A stretch of DNA of 64,000 nt from Chloroflexota bacterium (GTDB taxonomy: Bacteria; Chloroflexota; Dehalococcoidia; JACPQK01): the NCBI GenBank assembly GCA_016190505.1, contig JACPQM010000047.1, forward strand, positions 1 through 64,000, in the 5' to 3' direction. Shown piece by piece: positions 44,331 through 51,878 of the stretch (the first letter of the stretch is position 1; the number at the start of each line of letters is the position of its first letter). The notes under the pieces are model-generated. The model saw only the letters and a list, made by a program, of their open reading frames with translations. It had not been told where the DNA came from and did not search any database. A program made the position numbers and the translations under genes.

Positions 44331-44403
44331 TCGGACGACTGACAGCGTGGGTCAGAAACAGGCGAACTTCAGCTTCAAGCTGTAGACATTTCTGGGAGGA
44401 AAG

Positions 44404-45828
44404 ATGAAGATAACCAAGCCCGTGGCGGAGTATGCGGACCGCTACCAGGTGGGTCCTCTGGTGGGAGTGACCAAGGCGGTAGCCGGGATCAAGGGGGCGT
44501 TCGCCGTCCTCCATGGAGTGGATGGCTGCACCTTTGCCGCCAACCAGATGCGCAGTGCGGGACCTGTGGTGGCCGGGAACTACATGCCCGTGGCCGCTAC
44601 CGGCGCGGAGCGCAGCGAGATCATACTGGGCGACAACGAAGAGATGGTGATGAACATCGTCCGGAGCGAGCTGTCCGAAGCCCGGACCAAGCCCCAGTTG
44701 ATTTTCGTGCTCACCTCTTGCGCCACCTCGATCATCCACGATGACATCGTGCGCATCGCCGATGTCATGCAGGAAGAGACTGGCATCCAGTCCATACCCG
44801 TAGACACGGGAGGCTTCCTGGGCGGCTACAACTGGGGCGCCGAGCAGGTCTGGAATGCCATCCTTAGCAGGTACGTGCCCCAGCCAGCCACGGAGCACAA
44901 GGGCCTGAACCTGGTAGGCCCCCACTTGCTGGGCTCCAAGAACTGGCCCAACGACATCCGGGAGATCGAGCGCCTGCTCCAGGCCGCCGAGGTGCCCGTG
45001 AACATGACGGTGTTCCGCAACGTGCCCGCGGACCAACTCCCCAACATGGGCAAGGCCGCCTACAACTATACGCTCACCCAGGAGGAGTTCCCCGACTTCA
45101 AGAGCAAGTGCAACGAGCTGGGGATGCCCATATGGGCGAAAGGCCAGGAGTTGCCCCTGCCCCTGGGCGTGCACAACACCGAGGAGTGGCTGATGGCCAT
45201 CGCCCGGGAGTTCGGCAACGAAGAGAAGGCCAAGGCCCAGATGACGCAGGACATGAACCTGGTGAAGAGCATCATGCGGGGCAACTACAACGCAAGCTGG
45301 GCGCTGGGCGCCATGTCGTCCAAGCACGTGGCCATCTATGGCTATGCCACCTTCGCCGCCTCGCTGGCCCGCTGCCTGTTCTACGACTTCAACATGCGGC
45401 CCGTGCTCATCGCCCTCTGCGGCGAGACGCCCGAGTCACTGACCAGGGCCGAGAAGCTGCTGGAGCCCATGGAGGGCCTGCTGGACTTCGAGGTCATGGA
45501 GAACCCCTCGTTTTATGCCTACGGTGAGAAGATCAAGGAGCACCAGCCCGAGCTGGCGGTGGGCATGCTCCAGGACCGGGTGTTGGCCGAGGGCCTGGGC
45601 GTCCCCCACCGGAGCCTGGGTGGTTTCTACTTCTACAACCAGTTCAACTTCGTGCCCTGGCCGCTCATGGGCATCAGGGGCACCCTGGGCTTGACCTCCG
45701 AGCTGTGGGAGGTAACGGACCGGGTGATGAGCGCCAGCGAGCTGTGGAAGTCCCGCGCCTACCGCAATCGGGACGTGCTGGCAGAGGTTGCGGCCGCAGC
45801 AGAAAAGGCGGCGCAGCAGATTGCCTAG
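44404..45828 (+). CDS. Nitrogenase component-1-like protein, NifK-like subunit
   Basis: A 474-residue protein of the same superfamily but nearer NifK/NifN. C42 (LHGVDGCTFA) aligns with NifK Cys95 and C106 (LTSCATSIIHDD) with Cys153. At the Cys70 place (near QVGPLVGVTKA) there is no cysteine. GAERSEIILGDNEEMV corresponds to the NifK DAAVFGG region. With the NifD-like partner this gives five of six P-cluster ligands, so a different cluster, perhaps [4Fe-4S], is likely. AGGA precedes ATG 44404 at good spacing. Confidence 0.86.
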   Translation: MKITKPVAEYADRYQVGPLVGVTKAVAGIKGAFAVLHGVDGCTFAANQMRSAGPVVAGNYMPVAATGAERSEIILGDNEEMVMNIVRSELSEARTKPQLIFVLTSCATSIIHDDIVRIADVMQEETGIQSIPVDTGGFLGGYNWGAEQVWNAILSRYVPQPATEHKGLNLVGPHLLGSKNWPNDIREIERLLQAAEVPVNMTVFRNVPADQLPNMGKAAYNYTLTQEEFPDFKSKCNELGMPIWAKGQELPLPLGVHNTEEWLMAIAREFGNEEKAKAQMTQDMNLVKSIMRGNYNASWALGAMSSKHVAIYGYATFAASLARCLFYDFNMRPVLIALCGETPESLTRAEKLLEPMEGLLDFEVMENPSFYAYGEKIKEHQPELAVGMLQDRVLAEGLGVPHRSLGGFYFYNQFNFVPWPLMGIRGTLGLTSELWEVTDRVMSASELWKSRAYRNRDVLAEVAAAAEKAAQQIA

Positions 45829-45839
45829 AGGTCTGTGCT

Positions 45840-45873
45840 GTAGGGGCGCCCCGATGTATCGGGGCGCCCCTAC
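45840..45873. repeat. Palindromic element, likely cluster terminator
   Basis: GTAGGGGCGCCCCGATGTAT continues to CGGGGCGCCCCTAC, then a TTTCTTT run. It starts 11 bases after the NifK-like stop. The hairpin plus T-rich tract could end the operon. Nearly identical to the element inside mfd at 7358-7391. Confidence 0.75.
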
Positions 45874-45948
45874 TTTCTTTGCCTGGAAAAGGCCTGTATT
45901 GCCAGAAAAGCGGCTTCTTGCGCCTGGGCGAAAAGAGCCGTCAAATCC

Positions 45949-45977
45949 TTGACGACGCACTGTTTTCGTGCTAGCAT
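45949..45977 (+). promoter_or_regulatory. Promoter of the AsnC-type gene
   Basis: TTGACG (45949-45954), 17-bp spacer, TAGCAT (45972-45977). The ATG is only 9 bases past the -10 box, so the mRNA should be leaderless or nearly so. Confidence 0.65.
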
Positions 45978-45986
45978 GTTCACGCT

Positions 45987-46466
45987 ATGCCTAGACGAAA
46001 GCGAAACCAAGTCATAGATGGAGCGGATGCCCGTATCATCGCCCAGCTCGCCAGGGATGGACGTAAGCCCAATGTGGCTATCGCCCAAGAGGTGGGTTTG
46101 AGCGAAACCGCGGTACGCCGCCGGCTGGAACGCCTGCTCCGGAACGGCATTGTCCGGGTGGTGGGCAGGCTGAATCCGGAAACCATTGGCTACGAAGTTG
46201 ACGCCATCCTCGCGCTCCTGGTGGACTTCAACAAGGTAGACGAGGTCGGTGAAAAGCTCTCCCGGGAGCCCAACGTCCGCTACGCGGCGGTGGGCCTGGG
46301 AGAGTACGACCTGCTGGTGTGGGTGTCCTTCAGGTCAAACGCCGAGATGATGGAGTTCGTGGCCAGCAAGGTGCGCAACGTCCCCGGGATCATCCGGTGC
46401 CAGGTCTATCCCGTCCTGCGCACCATCAGACGGCCCGAGGACTGGGCGCCGCCTCTTCCGGCGTAG
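45987..46466 (+). CDS. AsnC/Lrp-family transcriptional regulator
   Basis: A 159-residue regulator. The N-terminal winged helix (DARIIAQLARDGRKPNVAIA, VGLSETAVRRRLERL) is followed by an RAM ligand-binding domain (VRYAAVGLGEYDLLVWVSF). These proteins sense small molecules, often amino acids, and act locally or globally. It sits between the nitrogenase-like cluster and the arginine genes, so it could control either. Its own promoter suggests separate transcription. Confidence 0.9.
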   Translation: MPRRKRNQVIDGADARIIAQLARDGRKPNVAIAQEVGLSETAVRRRLERLLRNGIVRVVGRLNPETIGYEVDAILALLVDFNKVDEVGEKLSREPNVRYAAVGLGEYDLLVWVSFRSNAEMMEFVASKVRNVPGIIRCQVYPVLRTIRRPEDWAPPLPA

Positions 46467-46598
46467 GCATTCCCTGCCCCCAGGGCTGCCGGCTCCGGAC
46501 GCCGTTTTGAGCCCCCATTTGGTATTGGTCGCCTGTTTGCAGTTGCCGGGCGGCATCAGGGTTTTGCCCTGGTAGCGGGTTCGGCGTAAACTAGGGGC

Positions 46599-47852
46599 AT
46601 GCGATCTGAGACTGCTGTCCCCTCTTCGAGGCCTGGGCTACCTGCGCTCGACGAGTGGCTGCCGGGCGGTGTGACCGCGGCCCGCGGCTTTGTGGCCGGC
46701 GCCACCTACGCTGGCATCAAGACCGCAGGTGAGGGCAAGCTGGACGTGGCCCTGCTTGCTTCGGAGGACCCTTGCGCCGTGGCCGGCGTGTTTACCCGCT
46801 CCCGGGTGACTTCCGCCCCGGTACGCTATTCCCGGCGGGTGGTGAAGACGGGACGTGCCCAGGCGGTGGCGGTCAACAGTGGCTGTGCCAACGCGGCCAC
46901 AGGGCCCCAGGGCAGCAGGGATGCTCGGGAGATGGCCCGGCTGGCGGCAGTCCGCCTGGGCCTCGATGCCGATCGGGTGCTGGTGGCCAGCACCGGCGTC
47001 ATCGGGCACCTCATGCCCATGGACAAGCTTGCCCGCGGGATCGAGCAGACCACCCTGGCGCCTGGTGGGGGTAGCGCCTTCGCCCGGGCCATCATGACTA
47101 CAGACACCGTGCCCAAGGAAGCTGCCCTGGCCCTGGACATCGCCGGCCGGCGTGTCACCCTGGGTGGTGCGGTCAAAGGCGCGGGGATGATCCACCCGGA
47201 CATGGCTACCTTCCTGGGCTTCCTCACCTCGGACGCCGCTGTCCACCCCGCGTTCCTCCAGAGCGCGCTCAGTTGCGCCGCCGATGTCTCCTTCAACATG
47301 CTCACTGTAGACGGCGACACGAGCCCCAACGATACGCTGGTCCTTCTGGCCAACGGCCGGGCAGGGAATGCCCCCCTGGGGGCGGACAGCCTGGAGGCCG
47401 CTGCTTTCTCGCAGGCGCTGGAGGCCCTGTGCATCAGGCTGGCCAGGGCCATGGCCCGCGACGCCGAGGGGGCCAACCACTTGCTAGAGGTGACCGTCGA
47501 GGGTGCGACCAGCCAGGCCCAGGCGCGGCGGGCGGCCCGCACCATCGCTGGCTCGCCCCTGGTCAAGTCCGCCGTGCATGGCGCCGACCCCAACTGGGGC
47601 CGCATCCTGGCCGCCCTGGGGCGCAGCGGTGTCCGGCTGCGGGAGGACCGTGCAGAGCTGTACGTGGGCGAGATGTGCCTGTTCCGCAACGGCCGGCCTC
47701 AGCCCTTTGACGAGGTGGCGGCCTCGGGGCTCATGGCGGGACCGGAAGTGACCTTCCGCGTGTTGCTCAACCAGGGCGAAGGACAGGCCACCGCCTACGG
47801 CTGCGACCTGAGCGAGGAGTATGTCACCATCAACAGCGCGTATACAACATAG
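46599..47852 (+). CDS. argJ: Bifunctional ornithine acetyltransferase/N-acetylglutamate synthase
   Basis: ArgJ recycles the acetyl group between N-acetylornithine and glutamate in arginine synthesis, and can also make N-acetylglutamate. The 417-residue precursor is normally cut before a threonine: KGAGMIHPDMATFLGF contains that A-T site. The C-terminus reads EEYVTINSAYTT, and the 3' end is repeated downstream at 48591-48610. It opens the arginine cluster. No argC or argF is present in the window. Confidence 0.96.
   Translation: MRSETAVPSSRPGLPALDEWLPGGVTAARGFVAGATYAGIKTAGEGKLDVALLASEDPCAVAGVFTRSRVTSAPVRYSRRVVKTGRAQAVAVNSGCANAATGPQGSRDAREMARLAAVRLGLDADRVLVASTGVIGHLMPMDKLARGIEQTTLAPGGGSAFARAIMTTDTVPKEAALALDIAGRRVTLGGAVKGAGMIHPDMATFLGFLTSDAAVHPAFLQSALSCAADVSFNMLTVDGDTSPNDTLVLLANGRAGNAPLGADSLEAAAFSQALEALCIRLARAMARDAEGANHLLEVTVEGATSQAQARRAARTIAGSPLVKSAVHGADPNWGRILAALGRSGVRLREDRAELYVGEMCLFRNGRPQPFDEVAASGLMAGPEVTFRVLLNQGEGQATAYGCDLSEEYVTINSAYTT
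47826..47845 (+). repeat. Direct repeat at argJ 3' end, copy 1
   Basis: ACCATCAACAGCGCGTATAC encodes TINSAYT at the end of ArgJ. The same 20 bases recur at 48591-48610, bracketing a 0.75-kb segment with a toxin-antitoxin module. It looks like an attachment-type duplication. Confidence 0.85.
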
Positions 47853-47910
47853 GTGCACAAGATATTGCCCAGGGCATCGTCAAAGTCGGGCAGTTAAACT
47901 TGAAGGGAAG

Positions 47911-47946
47911 AACCGTAGCGGCAATTCATGAATTGCCGCTACGGTT
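47911..47946. repeat. Perfect palindrome, CGTAGCGGCAATTC type
   Basis: AACCGTAGCGGCAATTCATG and its exact complement, 36 bp. Shares its core with 19772-19803. It lies between argJ and the first toxin-antitoxin module. Confidence 0.85.
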
Positions 47947-47974
47947 GCTGCGTGACTTTGACGTGGACCTGAAG

Positions 47975-48020
47975 ATATTGCCTGGGCAATATTGACAATA
48001 TTGCTTCAATAGACTACGCT
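47975..48020 (+). promoter_or_regulatory. Promoter and operator of toxin-antitoxin module 1
   Basis: TTGACA (47992-47997), 17-bp spacer, TACGCT (48015-48020). Directly upstream is the perfect palindrome ATATTGCCTGGGCAATAT (47975-47992), and AATATTG words repeat in the spacer. This fits autoregulation by the ribbon-helix-helix antitoxin. Confidence 0.7.
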
Positions 48021-48036
48021 GGCTGGGGGTGAGCAT

Positions 48037-48303
48037 ATGGCTAGAAAACCTCAAGGCGCAGTTGCCAAGCGGCCCAAGGTATACTTCGACATAGACCCGG
48101 AGCTGCGTAACCGCATCAAGGCCGAGGCCGCACTGGAGGGTAAGACGCTGCGAGAATGGGCTACCGAGGCCCTGGTAGAGAAACTCGAGGATGCGGTGGA
48201 CGCCCGCGAGGGCATGGCTGCACTTGCAGACGAGGAGGGCACTGTTACCCTGGAAGAGCTAGACCGAGAGTACCTGGAACGCCAGGGTGCCCTACACCGT
48301 TAG
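48037..48303 (+). CDS. Ribbon-helix-helix antitoxin, module 1
   Basis: An 88-residue protein. KVYFDIDPELRNRIKAEAAL and LREWATEALVEKLED form a ribbon-helix-helix DNA-binding domain; the acidic tail should bind the toxin. It overlaps the RelE-like toxin gene by 17 bp. It is clearly related to the antitoxin at 48688, so the two modules are duplicates. Confidence 0.82.
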   Translation: MARKPQGAVAKRPKVYFDIDPELRNRIKAEAALEGKTLREWATEALVEKLEDAVDAREGMAALADEEGTVTLEELDREYLERQGALHR

Positions 48304-48547
48304 GGTCAGGCGCCGCCCGCGGCGCACCATGGTGCAGTTGCCCCCCGACGACTACAGGCGTGTCAGGGCCGCGCTCGCAGCGCTGGCGGAGGAACCAAGG
48401 CCGGTGGGAGTGGCCAAGGTGCGCGGCAACGAACTCTGGCGCATCAGGGTGGGTGATTATCGCGTCGTCTACTACATCAACGACCAGTCGCAGGAGGTTG
48501 TCGTGGTCCGCGCTGAACACCGGAGCACTGCATACCGTGACCTGTAG
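48287..48547 (+). CDS. RelE/ParE-family toxin, module 1
   Basis: An 86-residue RelE/ParE-fold protein: QLPPDDYRRVRAALAALAEE, then NELWRIRVGDYRVVYYINDQ and VVRAEHRSTAYRD. The RIRVGDYRVVY core is the family signature. Predicted to inhibit translation by mRNA cleavage. It starts on GTG inside the antitoxin gene. Confidence 0.85.
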   Translation: MPYTVRVRRRPRRTMVQLPPDDYRRVRAALAALAEEPRPVGVAKVRGNELWRIRVGDYRVVYYINDQSQEVVVVRAEHRSTAYRDL

Positions 48548-48590
48548 CATGGGCAGGCGGGTTCCTAAGGACCCAAGCGGGGAGTATATT

Positions 48591-48610
48591 ACCATCAACA
48601 GCGCGTATAC
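48591..48610 (+). repeat. Direct repeat of argJ 3' end, copy 2
   Basis: Identical to 47826-47845. Upstream bases also match the argJ end with mostly synonymous changes, encoding GEYITINSAYTM before a stop. It ends the segment carrying module 1. Confidence 0.85.
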
Positions 48611-48687
48611 GATGTAGAGATCGCGCTAGTACACGAGCGTTTGTGGAGCAGGCAGAAGGAAGCTAGGCTCGGACTGAGGTGAACTAA

Positions 48688-48966
48688 ATGGCGACGAAAC
48701 ACAAGGGCGCACTGGCCGATTGGCCGAAGGTTACCATTCCCATTGATCCTCGGCTGCATAGGAATATCAAGGGGTCGGCGGCCAAACAGGGCGTAACCTT
48801 GAAGGATTGGATCACCGAAGCGATAATCCGGAGACTTGAGGACGAGATAGACCTGACAGAAGGTTTGGCTTCACTGGCCGAGCCCGGAGAGAACATCCCT
48901 TGGGAGCAGGCTAAGGCAGAGTACGAGGCGCTGCGCCGGCAACGTGAAGTATCGGCTGGCAATTAG
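48688..48966 (+). CDS. Ribbon-helix-helix antitoxin, module 2
   Basis: A 92-residue protein with KVTIPIDPRLHRNIKGSAAK and LKDWITEAIIRRLEDE, the same fold as the module 1 antitoxin, with an acidic tail. It overlaps the toxin gene by 23 bp. GAGGTGAACTAA precedes the ATG. Confidence 0.82.
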   Translation: MATKHKGALADWPKVTIPIDPRLHRNIKGSAAKQGVTLKDWITEAIIRRLEDEIDLTEGLASLAEPGENIPWEQAKAEYEALRRQREVSAGN

Positions 48967-49204
48967 TCCACGAGCGCTTCGGCAGCTTCATCGTTTGCCC
49001 AAGAGCGACTATGCCAGTGTAGCCAAGGAAGTTGATGCGCTGGCCGATGAACCCAGGCCAAGGGGCGCTGTCAAGATGCACGGGGCCAATCTGTGGCGGA
49101 TTCGGGTTGGCGACTACCGAGTGCTTTACGGCATTGATGACAGCATAGGAGAAGTTGCTGTGGTGCGTGTGGGTCACCGTCGCGACGTTTACCGCGATAC
49201 GTAG
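48944..49204 (+). CDS. RelE/ParE-family toxin, module 2
   Basis: An 86-residue toxin: AISPRALRQLHRLPKSDYAS, then ANLWRIRVGDYRVLYGIDD and VVRVGHRRDVYRD. It is a paralogue of the module 1 toxin. It starts on GTG within the antitoxin gene and ends 6 bp before argB, so the module is embedded in the arginine operon. Confidence 0.87.
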   Translation: MKYRLAISPRALRQLHRLPKSDYASVAKEVDALADEPRPRGAVKMHGANLWRIRVGDYRVLYGIDDSIGEVAVVRVGHRRDVYRDT

Positions 49205-49210
49205 AGACGC

Positions 49211-49981
49211 ATGTCCAACAAGACCCTCGTCATCAAGATAGGCGGCTCCACCCTGGGGGCGGAGGATACCACTCTGGAAGACCTGGTGGCCCTCCAGGCC
49301 CAGGGCTGGCGCCCCGTGGTGGTGCACGGCGGCGGCCCTATGATCTCCGAGTGGTCCCAGCGCCTGGGCATCTCACCGCGCTTCGAAAAGGGCCTGCGCG
49401 TTACCGACGGGCCGACCCTCCAGGTGGTGGTGGCCCTGCTCGGCGGCTGGATCAACAAGGACCTGGTAGCCCACCTAATTGCGCTTGGCGGCAATGCCCT
49501 GGGCCTGAGTGGTGTTGACGGCCGCTTACTGGAGGCTGAGGTGAAAGACCCTGCCCTGGGTCTGGTGGGCGAGGTGGTTCGGGTCAACCCGGCCCCGGTG
49601 CTCTTGGCCCTGGAGTCGGGCTACATCCCGGTGGTAGCCCCCATGGCCGTGGCCCAGGGCGATGCGGCCATACTCAATGTCAATGGGGATACCGCGGCTG
49701 GTGAGCTGGCCCTGGCCCTGAAGGCGGACCACCTCATCTTCCTTACCGATGTGGACGGGGTGCGGAACGGCTCGGGAACAGCCCTGCGCCGGCTTAGCCC
49801 AGACGAGGCGCAGCGGCTCATGGCCCAAGCAGTCATCTCCGGGGGCATGATCCCCAAGGTCGAGGCAGGTCTGCGGGCCGCCGCCGCGGGCATACCCTGC
49901 CGCATACTGGACGGGAGAGTGGCCCACGCCTTGGCCTACGCGGTGCGGGGTCCTGTGGGGACAGTGATCGAAGGAGGCTAG
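49211..49981 (+). CDS. argB: Acetylglutamate kinase
   Basis: ArgB phosphorylates N-acetylglutamate with ATP, the second step of arginine synthesis. The 256-residue protein has VIKIGGSTLG and VVVHGGGPMI for phosphate binding, GVDGRLL, INVNGDTAAGELA-type nucleotide contacts (NVNGDTAA) and IPCRILDGRVAHAL. It is followed by argD after 1 bp. Confidence 0.95.
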   Translation: MSNKTLVIKIGGSTLGAEDTTLEDLVALQAQGWRPVVVHGGGPMISEWSQRLGISPRFEKGLRVTDGPTLQVVVALLGGWINKDLVAHLIALGGNALGLSGVDGRLLEAEVKDPALGLVGEVVRVNPAPVLLALESGYIPVVAPMAVAQGDAAILNVNGDTAAGELALALKADHLIFLTDVDGVRNGSGTALRRLSPDEAQRLMAQAVISGGMIPKVEAGLRAAAAGIPCRILDGRVAHALAYAVRGPVGTVIEGG

Positions 49982-49982
49982 C

Positions 49983-51182
49983 ATGCCTGAGTGGCACGAG
50001 TTGGGCAGCCGCTACCTGATGAACACCATCAAGCGCTTCCCGGCCACCATGGTGCGGGGGCAGGGGGTACGGCTATGGGACGACCAGGGGAGGGAGTACC
50101 TGGACTTCGTCGGCGGCTGGGCGGTGACCTGCCTGGGTCACGCTCACCCTGCCATCGTGGCGGCCCTCACCCGGCAGGCGCAGCTCCTGACCCAGAGCTC
50201 GCTCTACCACTACAACGTCCCTCAGGTGCAGCTAGCTGAGCTACTCGTCAAGAATAGCTGCCTGGACCGGGTGTTCTTCTGCAACAGCGGCGCCGAGGCC
50301 GTTGAGGGCGCCATGAAGCTGGCCCGCAAGTACGCCAGGACCCACCGGGACGGCGCCTACGAGGTGGTCTCCGCCCTTAACTCCTTCCATGGCCGCACGC
50401 TGGCCACGGTGGCCGCCACGGGGCAGTCCCGCTACCAGGAGCCGTTCCTGCCCATGCCCGACGGCTTTACTAACGTGCCCTACAACGACATCGAGGCCAT
50501 CAAGAAGGCTACTACCGACAAGACCTGCGCCGTGCTCCTGGAGCCGGTCCAGGGCGAAGGCGGTGTGAATTTGCCGTCCGAGGACTACTTGCGCCAGGTG
50601 CGACGCTGGTGCGACGAACAGGGCCTGGTGTTCATCATGGACGAGGTGCAGACCGGGATCGGGCGTACCGGCACCCTGTTCGCCTACGAGCAGTTCGGCG
50701 TCGAGCCGGACGTGATGACCCTGGCCAAAGGGCTGGGCGGGGGCTTTCCCATCGCCGCCATCCTGGCCAAGGAGAAGTTCTCCGTGTTCGTGCCCGGGGA
50801 CCACGGCTCGACCTACGGGGGCAACCCGCTGGCCTGCGCCGTGGGCCACGCCGTGGTCAGCTATGTCTTGGAGAACGACGTCCCCGGCCAAGTCCGCAGG
50901 GTGGGCAAACACTTCACGTCGCGCCTGCTGGACATGAAGGAGCGCTTCCCAGTCATCAGCGACGTCCGGGGACGCGGCCTGCTGCTGGCCATGGAGTTCA
51001 GCCGGGACATTGCCGACGACGTGCAGTTGGCCTGCCTTGACCGCGCGCTCATCATCAACCGGCTCAAGCCCAACGCCATCCGGTTCATGCCGGCCCTGGT
51101 CATCACCGAGGCCGAGGTGGACGAGGGCGTGGACATTGTGCGCCAGGCCCTGGAACAGGTGCTGGCGAAGCAAGGGAGATGA
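49983..51182 (+). CDS. argD: Acetylornithine aminotransferase
   Basis: A class III, PLP-dependent aminotransferase of 399 residues that forms N-acetylornithine. The PLP lysine lies in MTLAKGLGGGFPIAA, and GNPLACAVGHAVV and the FIMDEVQTGIGRTGT block are typical. It starts at ATG 49983, 1 bp after the argB stop. Confidence 0.93.
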   Translation: MPEWHELGSRYLMNTIKRFPATMVRGQGVRLWDDQGREYLDFVGGWAVTCLGHAHPAIVAALTRQAQLLTQSSLYHYNVPQVQLAELLVKNSCLDRVFFCNSGAEAVEGAMKLARKYARTHRDGAYEVVSALNSFHGRTLATVAATGQSRYQEPFLPMPDGFTNVPYNDIEAIKKATTDKTCAVLLEPVQGEGGVNLPSEDYLRQVRRWCDEQGLVFIMDEVQTGIGRTGTLFAYEQFGVEPDVMTLAKGLGGGFPIAAILAKEKFSVFVPGDHGSTYGGNPLACAVGHAVVSYVLENDVPGQVRRVGKHFTSRLLDMKERFPVISDVRGRGLLLAMEFSRDIADDVQLACLDRALIINRLKPNAIRFMPALVITEAEVDEGVDIVRQALEQVLAKQGR

Positions 51183-51222
51183 GACGCTTGCCGCCCACTG
51201 GCACGGCCAGCAGTCTACCGTT

Positions 51223-51251
51223 TTGACGGAAGTATTGCGCATTCGTAATGC
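51223..51251 (+). promoter_or_regulatory. Promoter and operator of toxin-antitoxin module 3
   Basis: TTGACG (51223-51228), 17-bp spacer, TAATGC (51246-51251). The inverted repeat GCATTCGTAATGC (51239-51251) overlaps the -10 box, the expected place for repression by the Phd/YefM-type antitoxin. Confidence 0.6.
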
Positions 51252-51292
51252 ACATGTTACGATTGCCTCCATGATGCCAGGGGGTGAGTAGC

Positions 51293-51577
51293 ATGCTTGA
51301 CCTGTTGAAAAACCCTTTCGTGGGGGTCCACGAGCTGCGCAGAAGCCTGACCGAGCTTCTCGCTTCGATCAAGGCGCAGGGCCACGACCTGGTTGTCACC
51401 CAAAACGGGAAGCCAGTGGCCGTGCTCATGGACGTGGAGCGGTACCTGGAAATGCAGGAAGCGATGAGAGAGTTCTCGGACCCCGAGTACCTGGCCTCCC
51501 TATTTGAGGCAAGGGCGGAGATTGAAGCGGGCAAGGGCGTTCCATTGGAAGAGGTGTACCACAAGACGGTGGCCTGA
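51293..51577 (+). CDS. Phd/YefM-family antitoxin, module 3
   Basis: A 94-residue protein with VGVHELRRSLTELLASIKAQ and HDLVVTQNGKPVAVLMDVE, the Phd/YefM DNA-binding fold, and a C-terminal helix for toxin binding. ATG 51293 follows GGGGGTGAG. Its stop directly precedes the toxin's TTG. It is of a different family from modules 1 and 2. Confidence 0.85.
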   Translation: MLDLLKNPFVGVHELRRSLTELLASIKAQGHDLVVTQNGKPVAVLMDVERYLEMQEAMREFSDPEYLASLFEARAEIEAGKGVPLEEVYHKTVA

Positions 51578-51838
51578 TTGTACAAGGTCGTCCTGTCCCG
51601 CCGGGCGCAGAAGGCGATTGAAGCGGTCCCAGCGCACCATTCGCAGCGGATCAGAGGGGCACTTGAGAGCCTCCGTGACGATCCCCGGAGTCCTGGGACA
51701 GTGAAACTAGAGAACGCGCCGGTGGCCCAGTATCGGCACCGTGTCGGGGACTACCGGATTCTTTTTGATATTGATGACGGCGCAGGCACTGTCATGATTC
51801 TGGACGTAAGGCGACGGGGCGAGGGAACCTACAGATAA
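51578..51838 (+). CDS. RelE-family toxin, module 3
   Basis: An 86-residue RelE-fold protein: VVLSRRAQKAIEAVPAHHSQ, then YRHRVGDYRILFDIDDGAGT and VRRRGEGTYR. It starts at TTG directly after the antitoxin stop. It ends 40 bp before argG, so this module too sits inside the arginine gene order. Confidence 0.87.
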   Translation: MYKVVLSRRAQKAIEAVPAHHSQRIRGALESLRDDPRSPGTVKLENAPVAQYRHRVGDYRILFDIDDGAGTVMILDVRRRGEGTYR

Positions 51839-51878
51839 GCGACCACGGAGTCAAGCTTGGAAGGGGGCAATTATACGA

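Noticed and set aside
48156-48617. ORF of 153 codons ending in EYITINSAYTM
   Set aside because: It overlaps both genes of toxin-antitoxin module 1 in another frame. Only its last codons matter, as a copy of the argJ end.
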